Part shown: piece by piece, positions 9,159 through 19,101 of the stretch
Layout: every line of letters begins with the position of its first letter
Numbering within the stretch: the first letter of the stretch is position 1
Assembly (NCBI RefSeq): GCF_022647325.1
Contig: NZ_CP071405.1
Coordinates: 1,426,001 to 1,490,000, forward strand
Direction: 5' to 3'
From: Pantoea deleyi
Lineage (GTDB): Bacteria > Pseudomonadota > Gammaproteobacteria > Enterobacterales > Enterobacteriaceae
Length of the DNA: 64,000 bases
Position numbers and translations under genes: made by a program
The notes under the pieces: model-generated
What the model saw: only the letters and a program-made list of their open reading frames with translations
The model's database searches: none
Told to the model about the DNA's origin: nothing

Positions 9159-10592
9159 ATGCGCGATACAGAATTTACGTTTAAAAGTCTTATTACCAAA
9201 TTAATGCTGGCCTGTTCAGATTTAATTTGTTTCAACGCAGCGTTATTTATAGCGATGATGCTAATTAATGTTCAGTCAGATTCGCCTCTGGCAGATATTT
9301 CTGAAAAAGAACTGCATTTAAAAATTGCTACACACATTTGTCTGTCAGTAATTTGTATTGGCTGGTTCTGGGTAAGGCTTCGTCACTATACTTACCGCAA
9401 ACCTTTCTGGTTCGAATTAAAAGAAGTTTTTCGTACCATTCTGATATTTTCCGTCATCGACCTGTCGATTACCGCGCTGTCCCAGTGGCAGATGTCGCGC
9501 TTCGTCTGGTTGCTGACCTGGGTACTGGCACTGATTTTAATTCCGACCTGCCGCGCGCTGGCCAAACGCCTGCTGAATAAAAATGGCCTGTGGAAAAAGC
9601 AGACCATCATTATCGGCAGCAGCAAAAACGCGCACGAAGCCTGGCAGGCGCTGCAGAGCGAAGAGGTGATGGGTTTCGACGTTATCGCCTTCTACGATGT
9701 CGACGGAACCTGTCCGCAGGAGATCATGAACGGCGTGCCGGTGCTGCGCGATGAGCAGGAGCTCTGGAGCCTGACCAGCAGCGAAACCCAGTTTATCGTG
9801 GCCGTTGAGTATGAGCAGAGCCAGTATCGCGACATGTGGCTTAAGTCGCTGGCGATGCACAACTGCCGTTCTGTTTCTGTGATCCCGACCCTGCGCGGCG
9901 TGCCGCTCTACGGCACCGACATGGCCTATATCTTCAGCCACGAAGTGATGATCCTGCGGGTTCAGAACAACCTGGCGAAACGTACTTCGCGCTTCCTGAA
10001 GCGGACGTTCGATATCGTGGGCGCACTGTCAATTATCCTGATGCTGATGCCGGCGCTGCTGGTACTGGGCTTCCTGGTGGGCCGTGATGGCGGACCGCCG
10101 ATTTATGGTCACGAACGTGTTGGTATGAATGGCCGTAAATTTAAATGTCTGAAATTCCGCTCGATGGTTATTAATTCCAAAGAGGTACTGGAAGAGGTGC
10201 TGCGCACCGACCCGGTTGCCCGGGCAGAATGGGATAAAGATTTTAAACTCAAAAATGATCCACGTATTACTAAAGTGGGCCACTTCATCCGTAAAACCAG
10301 TCTCGATGAGTTACCTCAGCTCTGGAACGTGGTGCGCGGTGATATGAGTCTGGTCGGTCCTCGTCCGGTCATTGAAGATGAACTCTGTCGTTATGCAGGC
10401 GATGTTGATTATTACCTGATGGCAAAGCCAGGCATGACGGGATTGTGGCAGGTCAGCGGTCGTAATGACGTTGACTATGAAACCCGCGTCTATTTCGACT
10501 CGTGGTACGTTAAAAACTGGTCGCTGTGGAATGACATCGCCATTCTGTTCAAAACAGTGGGCGTGGTACTGAAACGCGACGGTGCTTATTAA
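9159..10592 (+). CDS. amsG: Undecaprenyl-phosphate galactose phosphotransferase (priming enzyme)
   Basis: 477 residues, the WbaP/AmsG/WceG type. Four hydrophobic N-terminal helices come first, then a central nucleotide-binding-like domain (QTIIIGSSKNAHEAW), a fifth helix, and the C-terminal sugar transferase domain from about residue 285. The conserved KTSLDELPQLWNV and GDMSLVGPRPV motifs are near 379-405. It transfers galactose-1-phosphate from UDP-Gal to undecaprenyl phosphate at the inner membrane, starting each repeat unit. First gene after the ops element. P. stewartii names for this gene are cpsA and wceG. Confidence 0.93.
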   Translation: MRDTEFTFKSLITKLMLACSDLICFNAALFIAMMLINVQSDSPLADISEKELHLKIATHICLSVICIGWFWVRLRHYTYRKPFWFELKEVFRTILIFSVIDLSITALSQWQMSRFVWLLTWVLALILIPTCRALAKRLLNKNGLWKKQTIIIGSSKNAHEAWQALQSEEVMGFDVIAFYDVDGTCPQEIMNGVPVLRDEQELWSLTSSETQFIVAVEYEQSQYRDMWLKSLAMHNCRSVSVIPTLRGVPLYGTDMAYIFSHEVMILRVQNNLAKRTSRFLKRTFDIVGALSIILMLMPALLVLGFLVGRDGGPPIYGHERVGMNGRKFKCLKFRSMVINSKEVLEEVLRTDPVARAEWDKDFKLKNDPRITKVGHFIRKTSLDELPQLWNVVRGDMSLVGPRPVIEDELCRYAGDVDYYLMAKPGMTGLWQVSGRNDVDYETRVYFDSWYVKNWSLWNDIAILFKTVGVVLKRDGAY

Positions 10593-10603
10593 TCGTGAGT
10601 CGG

Positions 10604-10623
10604 GAGCGTGTTAACGCACGCTC
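10604..10623 (+). terminator. Hairpin between amsG and wza
   Basis: GAGCGTG and CACGCTC pair perfectly (7 bp, 6 nt loop) 12 bases after the amsG stop. No T-run follows, so it may be a pause, a processing stem or a Rho-related site rather than a true terminator. The 284 bp amsG-wza gap is the longest gap in the early cluster and could also hold an internal promoter; none was recognised with confidence. Confidence 0.35.
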
Positions 10624-10876
10624 AGAGGGGTTATGCCGTTGTCAGGCGTGTCGTTGTTTGTGGCCATCATCAGGGATATCGTCTCGCATCCTGCATCCGC
10701 TATGATGCGTAGCGTTTCGGGTAGACCCTGACAGATGGTCATGACCTATAACAAGTGGAGCAAGGATAATGAACGACAGGTTCAGAGCTTAAGTCAGCCA
10801 GGATTTACTTTTTGTTGGACGCTTACACAGCGGCGGTTTCGCCTCTATCAATAAATAACTGATAGCGAAGATCTAA

Positions 10877-12016
10877 ATGATTACAATCAAAATGAAATTG
10901 ATACCCTTGCTGGTATCCGCCACAATCCTCAGCGGGTGTACGATCGAACCCGGTCAGCATCTTTCTACATCGGGAAAAAATGTTGTTGAACAGCAGGATA
11001 GCAACTTTGACATCGATAAATATGTCAACGTCTTTCCGTTAACCCCTTCGCTGGTTGAGAAGATGCGTCCGAAGCCGCTGGTGGCCCAGACCAACCCTTC
11101 TCTGCAGAACGAAATCCAGAACTACGAATACCGTATCGGTGTGGGCGACGTCCTGACCGTAACCGTCTGGGATCACCCGGAACTGACGACCCCGGCGGGT
11201 CAGTACCGTAGCGCCAGCGACACCGGTAACTGGGTGCACTCTGATGGCACCATCTTCTATCCCTACATTGGCCGTGTGCGTGTAGCGGGCCGTACCGTCA
11301 GCGAAGTGCGTAACGAAGTCGCGCGTCGCCTGGCGCAGTACATTGAGAGCCCACAGGTCGATGTGAGCATCGCCTCCTTTAAATCGCAGAAAACCTACGT
11401 CACCGGTTCGGTCACGACCTCAGGTCAGCAGCCGATCACCAACGTGCCGTTGACGGTGCTGGATGCGATCAACGCCGCGGGCGGCCTGGCGGCCGATGCG
11501 GACTGGCGTAACGTCGTACTGACGCACAACGGTCGCGAACAGCGTATCTCGCTGCAGGCCCTGATGCAGAACGGCGACCTGAGCCAGAACCACCTCCTCT
11601 ACCCGGGCGATATCCTCTACGTTCCGCGTAACGATGACCTGAAAATCTTCGTGATGGGTGAAGTGAAGCAGCAGACCACCCTGAAAATGGACCGCAGCGG
11701 TATGACGCTGGCGGAAGCGCTGGGCAATGCGGCGGGGATGGATCAGACCACCTCTGACGCGACCGGTGTCTTCGTGATTCGTCCACTGCACGGTACCGAT
11801 CGCAACAAGATTGCCAACATCTATCAGTTGAACACCAAAGATGCGGCATCCATGGTGATGGGAACCGATTTCCAGCTTCAGCCTTATGACATCGTCTATG
11901 TCACCTCAACGCCGCTGACGCGCTGGAACCGTGTGATTTCGCAGCTGATACCAACCATCGCCGGTATCAACGATGCGACGCAGGCCGCATCGCGTATCCG
12001 TACCTGGGGAAGATAA
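10877..12016 (+). CDS. wza: Outer-membrane polysaccharide export lipoprotein Wza (AmsH)
   Basis: 379 residues. The signal peptide ends in the lipobox LSGC with Cys21, so this is an outer-membrane lipoprotein. The body has the polysaccharide export (PES) domain beginning [17 protein letters not shown] and two SLBB-type ligand domains ([26 protein letters not shown]). It ends in a C-terminal amphipathic stretch that in E. coli Wza forms the octameric helical barrel across the outer membrane. It exports the finished exopolysaccharide together with Wzc. An in-frame Met6 is an alternative start; either keeps the signal peptide. Confidence 0.95.
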   Translation: MITIKMKLIPLLVSATILSGCTIEPGQHLSTSGKNVVEQQDSNFDIDKYVNVFPLTPSLVEKMRPKPLVAQTNPSLQNEIQNYEYRIGVGDVLTVTVWDHPELTTPAGQYRSASDTGNWVHSDGTIFYPYIGRVRVAGRTVSEVRNEVARRLAQYIESPQVDVSIASFKSQKTYVTGSVTTSGQQPITNVPLTVLDAINAAGGLAADADWRNVVLTHNGREQRISLQALMQNGDLSQNHLLYPGDILYVPRNDDLKIFVMGEVKQQTTLKMDRSGMTLAEALGNAAGMDQTTSDATGVFVIRPLHGTDRNKIANIYQLNTKDAASMVMGTDFQLQPYDIVYVTSTPLTRWNRVISQLIPTIAGINDATQAASRIRTWGR

Positions 12017-12025
12017 GGTCCGTCC

Positions 12026-12460
12026 ATGATTACGTCCGTGCTCGTCGTTTGCGTCGGCAACATCTGTCGCTCTCCTACCGGAGAGCGGTTGTTTAAACGC
12101 GCGTTGCCTGATTTAGATGTCCGCTCTGCCGGCCTGGGGGCGCTGGTTGGCCATCCGGCCGACAAAATGGCGTCTGAGGTCGCTGCGGCGCAGGGTCTGT
12201 CGCTGGAAGGGCATCAGGCGCAACAGTTGACGGCAGAAATGTGCCGCAACGTTGACCTGATTCTGGTGATGGAGAAGCGGCACATCGATCAGGTGAACCG
12301 CATCGACCCGGCAGCACGGGGCAAAACCATGCTGCTTGGACACTGGCTGAATCAAAAAGAAATTGCGGATCCGTACAGAAAAAGCCGTGAGGCCTTTGAA
12401 GAGATTTACGGGTTACTGGAAAACGCTACCCAGAAATGGGTCAACGTATTAAGCCGATAG
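12026..12460 (+). CDS. wzb: Low-molecular-weight protein-tyrosine phosphatase Wzb (AmsI)
   Basis: 144 residues. The N-terminal phosphatase signature CVGNICRS has nucleophile Cys9 and Arg15, and the general-acid Asp sits in IADPYRKS near the C terminus. It removes phosphate from the tyrosine cluster of Wzc; cycling of Wzc phosphorylation is needed for polymer export. It starts 9 bases after wza and stops 12 bases before wzc, so the three are translationally close. Confidence 0.95.
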   Translation: MITSVLVVCVGNICRSPTGERLFKRALPDLDVRSAGLGALVGHPADKMASEVAAAQGLSLEGHQAQQLTAEMCRNVDLILVMEKRHIDQVNRIDPAARGKTMLLGHWLNQKEIADPYRKSREAFEEIYGLLENATQKWVNVLSR

Positions 12461-12472
12461 TTGGGATTATCC

Positions 12473-14656
12473 ATGAATATAAAAAATAAGGTCAGTACCG
12501 CGCCGGGAGAGGATTCGAATGGATGGGATCTGGCGCATCTTGTGGGACAGCTAATTGATCATCGCTGGATCATTGTTGCCGTTACCGCATTTTTCATGCT
12601 GGCGGGAACACTCTACACACTGTTTGCAACACCGATTTATAGCGCCGATGCGCTGGTTCAGGTTGAGCAGAAAAATGCCAGTACCGTTCTGAACGAAATT
12701 GACAGCATTCTGCCACCGACGCCTGCGTCAGATACGGAGATCGAGATTCTGGAATCCCGTATGGTCATCGGTAAAACCGTTGACGATCTGGGTCTGGATA
12801 CCGTGGTGGAGCAGAACTACTTCCCGGTGATCGGTAAGGGTCTCTCCCGCCTGATGGGTAACAAGCCCGCCACGATTGCGATTTCGCGCCTGGAAATCCC
12901 ACGCACTATCGACAAACGTAACGTTGAACTGGAAGTGACCGGCCCGGACAGCTACACCGTCTCTAAAGATGGTGATGAGCTGTTCAAAGGTAAAGTGGGC
13001 CAGCTGGAGTCGCATGGCGACGTCAGCATGCTGGTCAGCGACATCAAGGCCGACGAAGGCACCAGCTTCACTGTGACCAAGCTGAACGACCTGCAGGCTA
13101 TCCGCTCCGTGCTCTCTAACCTGACCGTCGCAGACAAAGGTAAAGATACCGGCGTTCTGGGTCTGGAATATCTGGGTGAAGATCCGGATCAGATCAGCAA
13201 AGTCCTGAACCAGATCGTCAACAACTACCTGCTGCAGAACGTTGAGCGTAAATCTGAGCAGGCAGAGAAGAGTCTGCAGTTCTTACGCACTCAGCTGCCT
13301 GCCGTGCGCAGCAAGCTGGATGAAGCGGAAGATAAGCTGAACACCTTCCGTCGTCAGAACGAATCGGTTGACCTGTCACTGGAAGCGAAATCTGCACTGG
13401 ACTCGTCTGTCAGCGTCCAGAGCCAGCTGAACGAGCTGACCTTCCGTGAAGCCGAAGTTTCTCAGCTGTTTACCAAAGATCACCCGACGTACCGCGCGCT
13501 GCTGGAAAAACGCAAAACGCTGGAAGGTGAGCAGGCACAGCTGAACAAGAAAATTTCCGCAATGCCACAGACTCAGCAGGAAATTCTGCGTCTGACCCGT
13601 GACGTTCAGTCCGGTCAGGAGATCTACATGCAGCTGCTGAACCGTCAGCAGGAGCTGGGCATCAGCAAGGCGAGCACCGTGGGTGATGTCCGCATCATCG
13701 ACAGCGCGCAGACTGCGAATGCGCCGGTTGCACCGAAGAAACTGCTGATCATCGCAGCAAGCCTGATTGCAGGTCTGTTCGTGTCAGTGGGCCTGGTGCT
13801 GCTGAAAGCGCTGCTGCATCACGGTATCGAAAACCCGGATCAGCTGGAAGAGCTGGGCATGAACGTCTATGCCAGCGTGCCGCTCTCGGACTGGCAGCGT
13901 AAGAAAGATACTGAGGCTCTGGCGCGTCGTGCCAGCAAGTCGAAGGTCAAAACCGACCCGCATGAAACACTGCTGGCGCTGGGTAACCCGACCGACCTCT
14001 CCATCGAAGCGATTCGTAGCCTGCGTACCAGCCTGCACTTCGCGATGATGGAAGCTAAAAACAATATCCTGATGATCACCGGTGCCAGCCCGGGTATTGG
14101 TAAAACCTTTATCTGTGCCAACCTGGCGACCCTGATTGCGAAAGCCGGTCAGCGCGTCCTGTTCATCGATGGCGACATGCGTCGTGGTTACACCCACGAA
14201 CTGCTGGGCGCAGAGAACAAAGCGGGTCTGTCGAACGTCCTGTCCGGCAAAACCGAGTTCAGCCCGGCGCTGATTCAGCAGGGTGTCTACGGCTTTGATT
14301 TCCTGCCACGCGGTCAGGTGCCACCGAACCCGTCTGAGCTGCTGATGCACCGTCGCATGGGCGAGCTGCTGGACTGGGCGAGCAAGAACTACGATCTGGT
14401 GTTAATCGATACGCCACCGATTCTGGCCGTCACCGACGCCTCTATCATCGGTAAACTGGCGGGCACCTCGCTGATGGTGGCGCGCTTCGAAGCCAACACC
14501 ACCAAAGAAGTGGATGTCAGCTTCAAACGCTTCGCCCAGAACGGTATTGAGATTAAAGGTGTGATCCTCAACGCCGTGGTGCGTAAAGCCGCGAATGCGT
14601 ATGGCTACGGTTACGACTACTACGCCTACGACTACGGTAAGACAGATAAAAGCTGA
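12473..14656 (+). CDS. wzc: Tyrosine autokinase / co-polymerase Wzc (AmsA)
   Basis: 727 residues from the ATG at 12473; an in-frame TTG at 12461 is rejected. Membrane helices near residues 30-50 and 425-445 flank a periplasmic Wzz-type chain-length domain with a coiled-coil middle. The cytoplasmic BY-kinase carries Walker A GASPGIGKT (from about 537), Walker A' LFIDGDMRRGY and Walker B VLIDTPPILAV. The C-terminal tail has a cluster of seven tyrosines in residues 709-722. It sets polymer length and gates Wza. A strong hairpin terminator follows directly. Confidence 0.96.
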   Translation: MNIKNKVSTAPGEDSNGWDLAHLVGQLIDHRWIIVAVTAFFMLAGTLYTLFATPIYSADALVQVEQKNASTVLNEIDSILPPTPASDTEIEILESRMVIGKTVDDLGLDTVVEQNYFPVIGKGLSRLMGNKPATIAISRLEIPRTIDKRNVELEVTGPDSYTVSKDGDELFKGKVGQLESHGDVSMLVSDIKADEGTSFTVTKLNDLQAIRSVLSNLTVADKGKDTGVLGLEYLGEDPDQISKVLNQIVNNYLLQNVERKSEQAEKSLQFLRTQLPAVRSKLDEAEDKLNTFRRQNESVDLSLEAKSALDSSVSVQSQLNELTFREAEVSQLFTKDHPTYRALLEKRKTLEGEQAQLNKKISAMPQTQQEILRLTRDVQSGQEIYMQLLNRQQELGISKASTVGDVRIIDSAQTANAPVAPKKLLIIAASLIAGLFVSVGLVLLKALLHHGIENPDQLEELGMNVYASVPLSDWQRKKDTEALARRASKSKVKTDPHETLLALGNPTDLSIEAIRSLRTSLHFAMMEAKNNILMITGASPGIGKTFICANLATLIAKAGQRVLFIDGDMRRGYTHELLGAENKAGLSNVLSGKTEFSPALIQQGVYGFDFLPRGQVPPNPSELLMHRRMGELLDWASKNYDLVLIDTPPILAVTDASIIGKLAGTSLMVARFEANTTKEVDVSFKRFAQNGIEIKGVILNAVVRKAANAYGYGYDYYAYDYGKTDKS

Positions 14657-14674
14657 TTACTGAGCAATAAACAG

Positions 14675-14698
14675 GGGGCGGTCTGACCGCCCCTTTTT
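14675..14698 (+). terminator. Rho-independent terminator after wzc
   Basis: GGGGCGGT / ACCGCCCC is an 8 bp GC-rich stem with a CTG loop, followed at once by TTTTT. This is a textbook terminator in the middle of the exopolysaccharide cluster. It is probably read through when RfaH is loaded, which would lower downstream expression otherwise. Confidence 0.85.
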
Positions 14699-14932
14699 AT
14701 CGTCTCTCTGAATGACGACACGCAACAATTTACACAGGTTATTCTGTCCAACCCAGATAAGCGATGAATCTATACATCGCATGGCGAACGTCACTCAACA
14801 GAATTCATTACCAGCATGGCATCGCCTGCACACTGGTTGTCACCGTGCTGACAGGCTTGCTGAGAAGCCAGCCGGGAAGGCGAAGCGGGATGATTGCTGG
14901 CATGAGCACTTGTGGAATTAAGGAATCACACC

Positions 14933-16069
14933 ATGGCTCCATATTGGTATGTATCAGGTTTTTTACTGCTGCTTTCACTGTTTGAACTCGCACTTAAAAA
15001 AGACGAACGCACAAATCATGTTCTGACCTGGCTGCTCTGTTTTGCCGCCGTTGTTTTGATTATTTTCGGGGGCATCCGCGGTCTTGGCACCGGCATGGAT
15101 GACTTCCAGTACCGCAGTTTCTTCGAAGACTTTGTCCGTCGTATCGAGATCAATGGCTTTTTCAAGACCGTGGCGTTTTTCCGCTACGAACCCCTGATTT
15201 TTGTGACCGCCTGGCTGACCAGCCTGATTTCGCATAACGCCAGCATCTTCCTGTTTGTCTTCTGCGCTATCGCGGTTTTCATCAATACTTACTTTTTCAG
15301 GAAGATGTCACCCTATCCGGTGCTGGCACTGGTGCTCTATTCGGCGCACATCTTCATCAACAAAGACATTAACCAGATTCGCTTTGGCCTGAGCTCTGCG
15401 CTGTTCCTCGGCGTGCTCTGGTCGATCTATCTCAGGCACTACTGGTGGGCCTTTGTCTTCTTTATTCTGTCGTTCACCAGCCACAACACCGGTGTCATGG
15501 TCGTCACGCTGATCCCGTTCCTGTTTATTCGTGACTGGCGCTGGTGGCCGGTGATTATCATCGTTGCCAGTCTGCCGCTGTCTGTCGTGGGGGGCTCCAG
15601 CTTTATTGCCCTGATCGCCGGGCATCTGGGTTCGCTGGGGGAGAGGGCGTCGGGCTATAACAACGACCCCTCCTACGCCATGGGTGGCAGCATCCTGGCC
15701 GTGTCGAACCTGAAAAACATCATGCTGGTGTTTGTCTTCTTCTACTTCATGCTGACCGATGAGCTGAAGCGGGAAAACTACGCGCAGTATCGCCTTAACT
15801 ACCTGCTGATTCTGAGTTTTGCTATCGGCGGCGCGATCAGGATCTTCCTCTACAACTTCCCGTCAGGTTCGCGTCTGTCTAACTACCTGCAGCAGGTGGA
15901 GCCGATCATCCTGACCTCGCTGATCTATCAGGCCAGACGATCCTGGAAGCCCGTGCTGTTTGGCATGCTGGTCTTCTTCCTGCTCTATTACCTCTACTAC
16001 AACACCATTTCGACTAAGCAGGCGGTAACCGGTTATGAAGTGGCGCGTGAGTTTTGGTTGATCCATTAG
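14933..16069 (+). CDS. amsC: EpsG-family exopolysaccharide polymerase (AmsC-like, Wzy role)
   Basis: 378 residues and almost entirely membrane helices (about ten), with charged loops, in the EpsG/Wzy pattern (FGGIRGLGTGMDDFQYR near the N terminus, INKDINQIRFGLSSALFLG in the middle). In the Wzx/Wzy pathway it would join lipid-linked repeat units in the periplasm. The ATG at 14933 is chosen over an in-frame GTG at 14912 because AAGGA lies 8 bases before it. The 276 bp gap from wzc holds the terminator and small frames not believed to be genes. The polymerase role is inferred from family and position. Confidence 0.82.
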   Translation: MAPYWYVSGFLLLLSLFELALKKDERTNHVLTWLLCFAAVVLIIFGGIRGLGTGMDDFQYRSFFEDFVRRIEINGFFKTVAFFRYEPLIFVTAWLTSLISHNASIFLFVFCAIAVFINTYFFRKMSPYPVLALVLYSAHIFINKDINQIRFGLSSALFLGVLWSIYLRHYWWAFVFFILSFTSHNTGVMVVTLIPFLFIRDWRWWPVIIIVASLPLSVVGGSSFIALIAGHLGSLGERASGYNNDPSYAMGGSILAVSNLKNIMLVFVFFYFMLTDELKRENYAQYRLNYLLILSFAIGGAIRIFLYNFPSGSRLSNYLQQVEPIILTSLIYQARRSWKPVLFGMLVFFLLYYLYYNTISTKQAVTGYEVAREFWLIH

Positions 16070-16197
16070 TTAATCCGGCTACCGGCCCGGTGTGAAAGCG
16101 TCACGCCGGGCCGGTGGCCGGTCAGAACACCGGTTTTTCATCGACCCTTGTCGGATGAACGGTTTTATTTTTGAACTATTTTAATGAGGTGCTGGCC

Positions 16198-17115
16198 ATG
16201 AAGGACATTCGTTTCTCCATCGTAATTCCGGCTTATAACGCGTCAGAATCGATTGTCACGACGCTGGATTGCGTTAAAGCACAGACGTATCGCAATTTCG
16301 ACGTCATCATCGTGGATGACAAATCGGCGGATGCTGCGGCGCTGGCAGAGGTGGTTCGCAGCGAACGCTATCAGGATCTCGACATCAACCTGGTGCTCTC
16401 TGAGGTTAAACTCAACGGCGCAGGCGCGCGTAACAAAGGCATTGAGCTGGCCACCGGGGATTATGTCAGCTTCCTTGACGCCGACGATGAGTGGGCTGCC
16501 GATAAACTGCAGCAGGTCAGTGAAAAAATTGCCCAGCTGGAGGCGCAGGGCAAACAGAACTTCATCATTTTCAGCCAGGTCAATATCTATCAGGATGGCG
16601 CCTTCCTGAAGGTGATGCCGATGCAGCCACCGGGCAAAAATGAGACCGTCGCCGAGTATCTGTTTGGCTGCTACGGCTTTATCCAGACCAGCACCATTGT
16701 GCTGAAGCGGGAAGACGCGGCGAAGATTCAGTTCGATACCCGTTATATCCGCCATCAGGATTATGACTTCTGCATTCGTGCCGACCGCATGGGCTACGAC
16801 TTTGTGATGATCGCCGCGCCGCTGGCGAACTACCATCTCATCACTAAATTTGGCTCGAAACACAAAGGCGAATCGGTGAAGTATTCGATGTTCTGGCTCG
16901 ACACCATGAAGCCGCATCTTACCCCGCGTGATATCCACACCTATAAAGCCTTTAAGCTGCCGCTGCGCTACAAAATGGATGGCCAGTCGCTGATGGCGAG
17001 CCTGAGCTTTGCTCGCTACTTCTTCCTCACCAACAAAGACAACCGCGCATATTTCATGAACCGGGTCAAAGACAAGGTCAAAGCGCGTTTTGGCGGTGAG
17101 AAAGCGATCTCCTGA
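16198..17115 (+). CDS. amsB: GT2 glycosyltransferase (AmsB-like)
   Basis: 305 residues. The GT-A fold begins FSIVIPAYNASESIV, followed by the nucleotide-sugar acidic motif IIVDDKS and the metal-binding SFLDADDEW near residue 100. There is no membrane helix of note, so it should act on the cytoplasmic face adding one sugar to the lipid-linked repeat unit. The start at 16198 has GAGGT upstream; an in-frame TTG at 16171 is rejected. Position after the EpsG-type gene matches amsB in E. amylovora. The donor sugar cannot be read from sequence. Confidence 0.85.
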   Translation: MKDIRFSIVIPAYNASESIVTTLDCVKAQTYRNFDVIIVDDKSADAAALAEVVRSERYQDLDINLVLSEVKLNGAGARNKGIELATGDYVSFLDADDEWAADKLQQVSEKIAQLEAQGKQNFIIFSQVNIYQDGAFLKVMPMQPPGKNETVAEYLFGCYGFIQTSTIVLKREDAAKIQFDTRYIRHQDYDFCIRADRMGYDFVMIAAPLANYHLITKFGSKHKGESVKYSMFWLDTMKPHLTPRDIHTYKAFKLPLRYKMDGQSLMASLSFARYFFLTNKDNRAYFMNRVKDKVKARFGGEKAIS

Positions 17116-17185
17116 CGCGCAGCGCGCCTCGCCTCGCTCCTGAAGCCAGGAGCCCCTCTCTCTTTCATTACATTCAGGGTTGAAG

Positions 17186-17938
17186 ATGAATACTTCTGTT
17201 GGAACCGTTGGCATTGTCATGCCGATGTATAATGCCCGTCAGACGGTGTTACGCGCTGTGCAGTCGGTGATAAATCAGCACTATACCGACTGGCACCTCT
17301 ATCTGGTGAACGATAAATCGACCGATGATTCGCTGGAGTTTGTGCGTGAACACTGTCAGGACCCGCGCATTACTATCCTCGATAACGCGGTCAATATGGG
17401 CGCCGCCGAGACCCGCAACGTCGGGCTGCGTGCCGCCACAGAAGAGATTATCGCCTTTCTGGACAGCGACGATGAGTGGCATGCGGACAAGCTGACGCAG
17501 CAGGTTGCCGCCATCGCTGCCGGCGACGATTTCGTGATCACCGAGTATCACTACAAAACCCGCAAGGCCGAGCACGACATTACCTACGGCAAACCCTATC
17601 TGCAGCAGGAAAACTTTGTGAAGAAACAGTATCGCGTCTGTTTCTCTTCGGTCTGTTTCCGCCGTCCGCCGCAGGGGCTGTTCTTCCAGCGCAAAGGCCA
17701 CGAAGATTTCCTGTTTCTGTATGAATTATTCACCCGCTATAAGCAGGCGCGCGTAATTCAGACGATTCTGGTCAACTATTACGAATTAGGCGATTCCCTT
17801 TCGCGCAATAAGAATAAAGCGGCCCAGTGGCACCTTGAATTATTAAGAATTATCTATAAAAACAATCCTTTAAAAATCTATTACTATTACGCCTGGTATA
17901 TGGTGAATGGTGTGCTGTTTACCCTTAAGCATCGTTAA
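17186..17938 (+). CDS. GT2 glycosyltransferase
   Basis: 250 residues from the ATG at 17186 (AGGGT upstream). GT2 hallmarks are GIVMPMYNARQTV at the N terminus and IAFLDSDDEWHADKL near residue 95. It resembles the short GT2 of the stewartan/amylovoran clusters (AmsE or WceM type), but the exact orthologue is not assigned here. It lies between two other glycosyltransferases, so it should build the same repeat unit. The last 40 codons are more AT-rich than the rest. Confidence 0.82.
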   Translation: MNTSVGTVGIVMPMYNARQTVLRAVQSVINQHYTDWHLYLVNDKSTDDSLEFVREHCQDPRITILDNAVNMGAAETRNVGLRAATEEIIAFLDSDDEWHADKLTQQVAAIAAGDDFVITEYHYKTRKAEHDITYGKPYLQQENFVKKQYRVCFSSVCFRRPPQGLFFQRKGHEDFLFLYELFTRYKQARVIQTILVNYYELGDSLSRNKNKAAQWHLELLRIIYKNNPLKIYYYYAWYMVNGVLFTLKHR

Positions 17939-17984
17939 GCCCGTCGGCAGGATTGTCTTTAAAATTTGAGGTGGATAGCGTTTC

Positions 17985-19019
17985 ATGAAAAAAATTGTCC
18001 TGGTGATCAAAGATGCTTATTCGTATGCGGGCACCGAGAACATCTGTAACTTCATGTCAGAGTGTCTCGGCGAAACGCACGATGTCACCATCTACTCGCT
18101 GGAAGGCAGCGGAAAAACCTTCTATCCGTTTGAACATGTCAGAGAGATTGTGAGCTTCGAAGGGCAGAGCAACCCGATTAAGAGCGCGGTCACCCGGATC
18201 AACGAAGAGGGGTTTGATACCGTCTTTCTGATCAGCATGGGTCGCCTGAGCGTGATGTTCGCCTTCTGGAACCTGCTGGCGATGAAAAAGAAGCGGGGCA
18301 AAGCCTACGCCTGCGAACACATCGCCATTAACTCCTTCAGCAAACCGATCAGGTTTCTTAAGTTTCTGCTGCTGCGCTACTACGACCGCGTGATCGTGCT
18401 GACCGAAAAAGATCATCAGGTGTTCAGCCGCTGGCGCATTCCGAGCATGCCAATCCCCAACCCGGTGGTTTACAAAAACTATCCGCGTCAGACCCGTCAT
18501 CGCCAGGCGCTGGCGGTAGGCCGTCTGGATAACCAGAAGGGCTTTGATCTGCTGCTGGATATCTGGCGCGACTTCGCCCGCAACCATCCGGACTGGACGC
18601 TGGTCATCGCCGGTGACGGCGAACTGCGTCAGCAGCTGCACGACCAGGCGGCCGTGCTGGGCATCACCGACAGCGTGAAGTTTGTCGGCAAGGTCAGCAA
18701 CATCAATGACTACTACCGTGACAGCGACATGGCGCTGATGACCTCGCGCTATGAAGGCCTGCCGCTGGTGCTGCTGGAGGCCAAATCCTGGTCACTGCCG
18801 GTTGTGGCGTATGACTGCCCGACCGGCCCGCAGGAGATCATCAACCACGGTGAAGATGGCTTCCTGGTGCCGATGAATGACAAAGCGACCTTCCTGGCCC
18901 GAATGGAGCAGCTCGCCAGCGATGACGCGCTGTTCTATGCCATGAGCGAAAAAACCAAACAAACCGCGCTGAAATTCGACGGTAATCAGATCAGGCAAAG
19001 CTGGCTGTCACTGGTTTAA
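17985..19019 (+). CDS. GT4 glycosyltransferase (AmsD-like)
   Basis: 344 residues. The GT-B fold has an N-terminal half starting MKKIVLVIKDAYSYAGTENI and a C-terminal nucleotide-sugar half starting ALAVGRLDNQKGFDLL. The donor-binding motif SRYEGLPLVLLEA contains the E-x7-E pair of retaining GT4 enzymes. GAGGTGG lies upstream of the ATG. It is cytoplasmic or membrane-associated and adds one sugar to the exopolysaccharide repeat. Similar in kind to AmsD; orthology is not proved from here. Confidence 0.83.
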   Translation: MKKIVLVIKDAYSYAGTENICNFMSECLGETHDVTIYSLEGSGKTFYPFEHVREIVSFEGQSNPIKSAVTRINEEGFDTVFLISMGRLSVMFAFWNLLAMKKKRGKAYACEHIAINSFSKPIRFLKFLLLRYYDRVIVLTEKDHQVFSRWRIPSMPIPNPVVYKNYPRQTRHRQALAVGRLDNQKGFDLLLDIWRDFARNHPDWTLVIAGDGELRQQLHDQAAVLGITDSVKFVGKVSNINDYYRDSDMALMTSRYEGLPLVLLEAKSWSLPVVAYDCPTGPQEIINHGEDGFLVPMNDKATFLARMEQLASDDALFYAMSEKTKQTALKFDGNQIRQSWLSLV

Positions 19020-19101
19020 CCGGAGCTGGAAAAGCTCACTTGCGACGTGCCTCAGGGACACCGCCATGGCCACTGGCCTTATTGACTACGGGAATTGATG
19101 C

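Noticed and set aside
10604..10623. Calling the amsG-wza hairpin a firm terminator
   Set aside because: There is no T-run after the stem, so it is listed only at low confidence.
14712..14985. Two short plus-strand frames between wzc and the polymerase gene
   Set aside because: Basic, low-complexity translations, one running into the polymerase gene in another frame; no family pattern.
16243..17220. A 325-codon minus-strand frame opposite the AmsB-like gene
   Set aside because: Shadow of a GT2 gene with intact motifs on the plus strand.
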